A stretch of 64,000 nucleotides of DNA from Endocalyx cinctus (Eukaryota > Ascomycota > Sordariomycetes > Amphisphaeriales > Apiosporaceae): NCBI GenBank assembly GCA_001600455.1, contig BCKC01000011.1, positions 1,205,835-1,269,834 on the forward strand, read 5' to 3'. The position numbers and the translations under genes were made by a program. A model generated the notes under the pieces. It searched no databases and was not told where the DNA came from. It worked only from the letters and a program-made list of their open reading frames with translations. This document shows, piece after piece, positions 57,792 to 64,000 of this stretch (the stretch's first letter is position 1; each line of letters starts with the position of its first letter).

Positions 57792-58445
57792 ACGCATCAC
57801 TACAATGCATCATAGCGTGAGGAAAGTAACATTTTGCACATAGTAAGCATCGAGCCCACCGGGTTTTATCTGTTTTTGCCGTCGTTTGCTTACCGGGTGC
57901 GCAATATGAAGCACACTAGGCCCCTAACGCATGCCGTATTATAACCGCGCGCCCATTACCTCAGGGCCTTAGTGGTCGGGCTGTTGCATCGGGCTGGGAT
58001 TTGTTTTACAGGATTTCGAACCTTTGGCGTCCATGCTAATTCTTCAAGGAGCTCACATTTTGCCACGTAAATATACCTGGTACTATGTGTTGGCAGGCTA
58101 TTCGCGTAGGGGTTGTGACTTGGCTTGCATAATCAGTTTCAACATCGATATTATACGGGGAATAGAATAAATTGCTCGAGAAGTAACCCTGAAGCTCATG
58201 CGTATCATACCTGAATTCATCTATGGAAATGCAAATATGGACTTCTCCAAAAGTATTTAGACGGACCTCATATAGCGCTAGCATATCCGCGAGCCTGCTC
58301 AAAACCAGCCTATATACATACATCCTGATGTTTATTCCATTTTAGCAATAGGGATGGAAAATGCCATGGGGGCCCAATACTCTAATTAATATATATGTTT
58401 TTATATGTGTTGTTCTCGATTTCCAACTATACCAATGAGTTGACG
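57792..58445. other. Convergent intergenic region
   Basis: Between the HELAH gene (+) and the sirtuin (-). No gene is supported; a short open frame at 58,036-58,323 (reverse strand) lacks recognisable features. Confidence 0.6.
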
Positions 58446-61394
58446 TTAGCCCTTGTCTACGCCTCCTTTGCGTGATTGAGAGAGCCGGTTCGCCATTTCC
58501 CATTCACGATGTAGCTGATCTGAAGGACTTGGTGTTTTGTCCTCCGTATGGCGCGATCTTTCAAGTGTTTTCTGGTAATTCATATGATAAGGCAACCTCA
58601 TCAATGGATCACTGTAGATCATGGGATGCGAAATGTGATGATCGGTGAACGTATGCGAGTTCAAGGTGGGTGGCGTTTTAGCCAAGGGACTCTGAGGTGA
58701 TACAACGGGCTCAGGCTCTAGTGGTTCTATCCTCGCCGATGATTGAAGTGTCCAATACCACTGCAATGGAGGTAGAATTGGTCCCCTGTAAGGCAGATTG
58801 TGACCTATATTTGTCATGGGATAATTATCGTCGCTGGTGTTATCACTTAGGCCCTTCGACTGGGCTGGGGACAGTAGTGAAGACTTCGGTCTCGATGAAG
58901 CCGACGAAATCGGCCGGTTCAATTCTTCAACACTGCCCAAAGTCTTTCGCCTTTTCTGACCAGGTTTTGCCACCGTAGCATTTCCCGTTTTAGCCTGGCC
59001 TTTTTGTAGTCGTGAGGATCCTACTGCCCCGAGAATTGACGATTGTTCCAAAATTGGCCCTGAGGTATTAAGACTAACTCCCCCTGTTGACACTGATCCA
59101 TGCATTGCCCTAGCATACCGATCATTGACAATACGCTTTGTTGTACCCTGGCGTTTGGCCCCCTTCCTTGCATTAAGCTCAAATTTGTTCGTTCCATCAG
59201 TACTGGTAGGCGCGAATTTCCTCAACCTTCTGGCTCTCCCCCCCGGTAGAAACTCAGATGTCGGTGCTGGCTTGGATACGGTCACAGGCTCGCTTGCAGG
59301 CAATGGCATTTGGTGAGGAATCACGGGATGGCCAAGATTATCGAAAGGGCGATTACCAATCTTCGCAAGAGTCTGGAATATTTCCCAGACGACATATGCT
59401 CCGCACTGGTAGTCATTCCTCATTGCTGAAGGATTCTTAGGAGGCGGGCGTGTCTTACTTACTTCGATTGCATGTCGTTTCTTTTCCCATAAGCGATCTT
59501 GCTTTTTATCGCCTAAGCTATCACGTTTTCTTGCCAGGGTTTCTTTCCTCTTCTCAGCAAGTGCTTCGCGCTTCTGCCTCTCAAGGAACTGCATCTCATC
59601 AACCGAAAGCCAAAGGTGAGGCTTGCGGTGTTTTAAGTCGTCAACCCACGCATCACAATCGACTTCAATCCAGTAGTCAAGGACATCGCCCCAGGCACTT
59701 TCAGATGGTTTCGTCAGGTTGATGAAAATAACGTTGCCTCCTTTCTGATGCACGGCTTTGGAAAACTGTTTGACCATGACCTTTAAACCGTGCACACGCA
59801 GGCTTGTGCCGAGTACGAGCAAAAGATCTGGACCGGCAGAAAGGTCATGCTGCACGATCGGCGAGATCAAATCAGATTGAGGATGCTCTTCCCCATACAA
59901 GACAATATCTGGGCGAAGTTTCCCTACACCCAAGGCTCTCTTGCCTCTTTCTTGGCGAGCGGTAGTTGCACCGACGCAGTGAGGACATTCGGGCTGTTCA
60001 CCAGAGAGCGTGCGCAACTCCCGGCCTTCATCCCAATCGGATAGCTTACCGCAAACGAAGCAGCGGAGATAGTGTAGAGATCCATGGAGGAATACGCATT
60101 CAACGCCCTTGTTGTGGATCATTTCTGAATGAGGTTTGGTCCTTGGAACGTTATTGGTAATGTCCGCTATTTGTCCCGAATTGGGAACGAGAGTTTCATC
60201 ACCATCTTGAAATACCGTAGGCTCGTCAGAAGAATATTTCTCCAAGTCGACCGGGGATGCTTTTGCGGCCTTCTTTCTCCTATGGCCGGCCCCGTTCCTC
60301 AGATCAGTTGACAGGCCGATCTTCTTCTCGATCTCATCGATGTTTTGGGTATAGAGCCTAGCTAGCTTTCCAACGTCCCGCATCTGTGCAATGAAGCGGT
60401 GCGTGGTAGTTGGCTCAACCTCCTTCACCCTTTGCCGTAACGAGGTGGCGAACCTGTAGAAAACAGATGTCTTAAGCGGGTCAGACCATATATTACAGTC
60501 GAATAGGTCTCTGCCTTTCATATTACGCAAGCCGGAATGTGAGGATTGCGAGGAGAACGTGTCTGAGATCAGCTGCTGTGTATCTTCGTAATCCCCTGAC
60601 ACCTCAGAACAGACAGAGCTGTCTTGAGAGCTACTATCCGTGGACACATTCGTATTGCTATAGGGATCAAACAGGATAGGTGGGGGAGACGACAGGGGGG
60701 AGGAGTTGTAAACGTTCTCGCGATCTGTCTTCTTCGGTGTCGTGGTTCTGGTAGGCGAGGTATACGATGGCGGGAGCACAGCTGGCTCGTCGTGTTGAGA
60801 TGGCCTGCTAGGGAGCTGTATGTCTAAGCAAGCAGCATCTTGGCCCATAGATGATTGTGTAAAAGATTGCGTAGAGCGTTGAGACAGTGAAGTTGATAGT
60901 GAAGAAGTCTGAGATCTGGTGAACCGCCGAGATGATGATTCCGCAACGGCGGTAACAGCACCCAGCTCTCGTGTCAATGATCGGCGAGGGGGTCGGTTCG
61001 AGACCTGGCGAGTCGTCGTCTGAAAAGCGCGTGACTGTATGACTGTGTCACGATCGGCTGGTATATCCAAGACCTCTTTATCTTTTTCGGGTGAATTTTG
61101 GTTTCGCACAGGCTCGGCGGTCACGGGTGAAAGCCTCCTCCGTTTGCACGGACGCTCATTCATATCGAAATTTAAGCCGTCATCTTGGATTGCCTTCCTC
61201 CTGCTAATCTCAGCACGGTCGAATTGCTCTTGGATGAGAGAGTATAAGCCATTTTCAGAACGGAAGTCGGGAATTCCAGAATTAGTGCTAACCCCTGCAC
61301 CAGTAATAATGACCATTTTCTTTGACCTGCCAATTATATCGGCCACTTGCTGGAGCAGCTCGGAGGCGGAAGAGTCGACGTGAACCGTGGGCAT
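58446..61394 (-). CDS. HST4: Hst3/Hst4-type NAD-dependent deacetylase (sirtuin)
   Basis: Intronless gene of 982 residues, starting at the second ATG of the open frame (61,394) because it opens MPTVHVDSSASELLQQVADI, the usual family start. The NAD-binding GAGVSTNSGIPDFRS lies at 32-46, LYTQNIDEIEKKIG at about 350, the catalytic His in VFLHGSLHYLRC at about 437, and zinc ligands in CFVCGKLSDW and ECPHC; PDIVLYGEEHP and VLGTSLRVHGLK complete the fold. About 300 residues of Ser/Thr/Arg-rich disorder sit between the first two motifs, with a basic RPCKRRR likely nuclear signal. A long Lys/Arg-rich tail follows. Yeast Hst3/Hst4 remove acetyl from histone H3 Lys56, maintaining genome stability and silencing; this role is inferred from the family. 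Confidence 0.9.
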   Translation of the reverse strand: MPTVHVDSSASELLQQVADIIGRSKKMVIITGAGVSTNSGIPDFRSENGLYSLIQEQFDRAEISRRKAIQDDGLNFDMNERPCKRRRLSPVTAEPVRNQNSPEKDKEVLDIPADRDTVIQSRAFQTTTRQVSNRPPRRSLTRELGAVTAVAESSSRRFTRSQTSSLSTSLSQRSTQSFTQSSMGQDAACLDIQLPSRPSQHDEPAVLPPSYTSPTRTTTPKKTDRENVYNSSPLSSPPPILFDPYSNTNVSTDSSSQDSSVCSEVSGDYEDTQQLISDTFSSQSSHSGLRNMKGRDLFDCNIWSDPLKTSVFYRFATSLRQRVKEVEPTTTHRFIAQMRDVGKLARLYTQNIDEIEKKIGLSTDLRNGAGHRRKKAAKASPVDLEKYSSDEPTVFQDGDETLVPNSGQIADITNNVPRTKPHSEMIHNKGVECVFLHGSLHYLRCFVCGKLSDWDEGRELRTLSGEQPECPHCVGATTARQERGKRALGVGKLRPDIVLYGEEHPQSDLISPIVQHDLSAGPDLLLVLGTSLRVHGLKVMVKQFSKAVHQKGGNVIFINLTKPSESAWGDVLDYWIEVDCDAWVDDLKHRKPHLWLSVDEMQFLERQKREALAEKRKETLARKRDSLGDKKQDRLWEKKRHAIEVSKTRPPPKNPSAMRNDYQCGAYVVWEIFQTLAKIGNRPFDNLGHPVIPHQMPLPASEPVTVSKPAPTSEFLPGGRARRLRKFAPTSTDGTNKFELNARKGAKRQGTTKRIVNDRYARAMHGSVSTGGVSLNTSGPILEQSSILGAVGSSRLQKGQAKTGNATVAKPGQKRRKTLGSVEELNRPISSASSRPKSSLLSPAQSKGLSDNTSDDNYPMTNIGHNLPYRGPILPPLQWYWTLQSSARIEPLEPEPVVSPQSPLAKTPPTLNSHTFTDHHISHPMIYSDPLMRLPYHMNYQKTLERSRHTEDKTPSPSDQLHREWEMANRLSQSRKGGVDKG

Positions 61395-62641
61395 CCTGTA
61401 CGCGTAGATCAGGCAGAGCCTAGGTGGCTCTCCTACCAATGTCAAACTTGTGGGATCAAATAACGATTGACGAACAGGAGCAGTACGCTCGTTAGTCGTG
61501 AATGTGTAGAGTATTGCAGTGGACTATATCTGTATCAATCCGAATCGTATGATACTCGGCGTTAGTCAACGTAGCTGATATCGCGTCATTGTGTTGGGAT
61601 GGTCGCTCGCGCGTTTTGAGAGATGTAAGAAATGGATTTCTTGCCGAATTGACCTCTGTCCAAATCCGCCGGATAAGACGAAAGAAAACTTGAAGCTACG
61701 GATACCTTGAGGTCCGCAATGGCAGAAGGTTAGAAATTTGGCGTTGAAGACGCGTCTGGACTCCTGGCGCGACTCAAAAGTTGCGAATTAGAAGTTATAA
61801 TAATAGAATAAACCGAGGATATAACAATATAATATAATATAGCTATGTACACGGATAACGTTTCACCTAGACATAACAGGCCTTCAAAATAAAAGAGAAA
61901 AGGAGATAAGTAAATAGGAGTTTATTGTTGAAAGTAAGAAATATCGAAGTGACGAGAGAGAATAACAATCATAATTGTAATCGTGAATAATTTACAAGTA
62001 CCACCCATCACTGTTCAAGGTTGACAGCCTCCACACCCGCGTTGTTTTCAGTAGCTTACCAAACTTGAACCTACTCACTTAAGTCCATATACATGGATAT
62101 GGATATACATAGTACTACTGTGTACCTGGTGCGTGCTTAACTGAGCTATACATAGACGCTAGGTACCTACCTAGGCACTTGAGTACTTAAGTTGGACCTA
62201 GGTAGGTAAGTACTTCAGGTAGTATAGTGTAGGTAGGTACTTATTTACTATGTACCGAGGTAGTAGACAGGGGTTAATCCGGGGGTCCCTCCACTATAAT
62301 CTACTACCTAGGTACCTAGGTAGGTATGTATTACAAGTATGCACTTAAGTACATTACACGTACATATAGTAGTGTATTCACTTACGTTTAAGTACCTACC
62401 TAGGTAGCTGAAACACGGTAAGCCCCTTGCTACCGCGCTGCCGGCCTACCGTGTACCTTTTAGGCACGTACACGCAGACACGTAATAAACCTTACTACAT
62501 AAGTTTTTATGAAAGAAATCAAAATAATATCTTTTCTTATATTAATATATTACTGACGTAGAATGCTTAAATTTCACAGTATACCTTATATCTCTCTATG
62601 TCCCAACATGTAAGCCTCCTTAAGAAGATGATGAAGATTCT
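61395..62641. other. Intergenic region with dense ACCTAGGTA cluster
   Basis: Upstream of the sirtuin and downstream of the edge gene. 62,085-62,480 is the densest cluster of TAGGTACCTA, CCTAGGTAGGTA and TACTTAAGTA words in the window, many of them palindromic. No gene is visible. Confidence 0.65.
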
Positions 62642-64000
62642 TCAGTCGTTCAAAATTTCATATCTTGCCGGGTCCATGGCATCGAGATCATTAGAAGAAC
62701 CCGGTCTTCTCCTAGCATAAACCGGAATGAATTCAGGTACTCTGAAGATCCATTCCCTAGCCCAAAGTTCTTGCTCTCGTGGTCTTCCCATATTCACCAT
62801 TTCTGACATGAGATTGAACGATTGTCTCTGGATTTCTACCATCCAAGGGTGAGAGACTCTGCAGTGCTCCATATTTTCGTATGCGTCGACTACTTGGCCT
62901 GCGACTGTGATAAAATCGAGTGCCGTATAATTACCATCCTGTAGTGACTGTCCAGTTACTATATTTGGAAGAATCGTTGCCGTGAGCGACCTTAACGGCG
63001 TCTTGAAATATGGATAGGTCATTGCAAAACGTAATCCGCGATTATCCATTGTTTCGATGTCTTGGCTATATTCTACCGTCGCTTCGCTTAGGACCCCTGG
63101 TGACCTCCTCCCTTCTCTCCGGATCGGCATAGCTGCCAGCATTAGCAGACCTGTCAAACCAAGGAATTGTCAGTTAGCTAGTATATCAGACCATAATACC
63201 GGTATGCGAGGAGGGGATCGGTAGCATCTTTACTGACCAATGACGTGGTACATCCAGTATGGTGAGTTATAATCCTGTCTTGGCGTGAAAATGTTTAGGG
63301 TCCCATATGGGATTTGAATAGGGTGATATAACACCATGTGGTCTGCCGCTTTTCTACACAAAAACTCATCTTTAGTTTCGAACCCGAGCTGGAAGGCTTC
63401 GCATGCCTGTATGGCTCGATGATCGTTCCACGGCGACATCCTCCAACGGTCATAAAGCGCTTCAGGCTGCACATTTAGGCCTGAGAAGATGGTCTTCTGT
63501 GCCAGGTTCCAGGAGCGCACCCTACGCGAGTAGGAGAGCCCTACATCTTCGTAACCTGCTCCCTCTACCGACCTTGGATTCACACGTAATAAGTCCGAAA
63601 AACGACCATTCGCGGTTGGCATCTCATATTTGAGCCCGGTTTGGTACCCGTGGATGCCCACGGTGTAGAGGTGATTGGGTGTTTTAAACCACCTACTCTT
63701 CCCTTTTTTCGAATCGTCTTGCCAGAAGTTTTCGCTCAGAAGTCTTGCCTGAAACCGCGTAGGTACATGGCTTACGGCCACCGGAGAGGAGACGGGTGCT
63801 TCTCTGGATAACTTGTCATCGACGATTGGACCAAACGGGTCTCTACCAAATTTGTTGTACACTGCGATCATGAGGTAAGGAGGTTCATACCCCTCCCTGG
63901 ACGAAATTTTCGGGCTGAAGAGTAACCTCAGTTTCGCTCCAAATATTGCTTTCTGGAAGGATTCCTTGACGTCGGGATTTCGATCGAAGTTGACATGCTA
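62642..64000 (-). CDS. Unknown protein, 5' part beyond the window
   Basis: Two exons (reverse strand) are visible: about 63,997-63,238 and 63,150-62,642, joined G|GT in frame across an 87-nt intron with GTCAGT donor, giving about 422 residues to the stop. The frame is open to 63,997; the three bases at the edge read TAG, which is probably the acceptor of an upstream intron. Readable segments include YEPPYLMIAVYNKFGRDPFG, GLSYSRRVRSWNLAQKT and PYWMYHVIGLLMLAAMPIRR. The last could be one membrane helix. No domain is recognised. The C-terminus is ARYEILND. It is a real gene by splice and frame continuity. Confidence 0.65.

Noticed and set aside
61395..61445. Upstream ATG of the sirtuin (61,445)
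   Set aside because: It would add a 17-residue hydrophobic-basic leader not typical of Hst3/Hst4; the ATG at 61,394 opens the usual family start.

Overview
The window reads as a contig piece from a filamentous ascomycete (Pezizomycotina, most likely a Sordariomycete). The genes have many short introns (about 58-130 nt) with GTRNGT donors, CTRAY branch sites and YAG acceptors. The first 13 kb is an AT-rich block whose repeat copies differ almost only by C-to-T and G-to-A transitions, the mark of repeat-induced point mutation (RIP). Intergenic DNA carries many small palindromic ACCTAGGTA-type words. All exon joins below are my own reading of splice signals and reading frame; no transcript data were available.

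Layout. 1-13,300: a gene-poor RIP block. It holds four diverged copies of one unclassified repeat (A, B, C, D), a small element seen three times (one copy with a 5-bp target duplication), the decayed end of a hAT transposase, and tandem repeats. 13,900-64,000: ordinary euchromatin with 17 genes. These are a protein-kinase-like gene with a large Gly/Ser/Thr insert (+); a coiled-coil protein with a myristoylation-type N-terminus (-); the ASC-1/Rqt4 zinc-finger protein (-); a membrane-anchored six-hairpin-type glycoside hydrolase (+); the ER P5A ATPase Spf1 (+); a CofD/UPF0052-like protein (+); mitochondrial malate dehydrogenase (-); a Cys-rich hypothetical protein (-); a glutathione S-transferase (+); glutaminyl-tRNA synthetase (+); a GH16 glucanase-like enzyme (+); a DUF3112-type seven-helix membrane protein (-); a bZIP-basic-region transcription factor (+); elongation factor eEF3 (-); a 1,240-residue protein with a HELAH zincin-like motif (+); an Hst3/Hst4-type sirtuin (-); and an unknown gene cut by the right edge (-).

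The genes do not form an obvious operon-like or biosynthetic cluster. Several are conserved housekeeping genes (eEF3, GlnRS, Rqt4, Spf1, Mdh1) interspersed with accessory enzymes.

Most notable observation: two unrelated genes, the glycoside hydrolase and the DUF3112 protein, each contain an intron that only restores the reading frame if read as a spliceosomal twin intron (stwintron). In each, an internal intron splits the G and T of the outer donor. The two outer introns share a near-identical branch region and the two inner introns share their donor and branch-acceptor pattern, so they may be related copies. Other leads are the exact empty-site evidence for the small element, the strong RIP gradient between repeat copies, a metzincin-spaced His motif split by an intron, and a kinase whose glycine loop and catalytic lysine lie about 175 residues apart.
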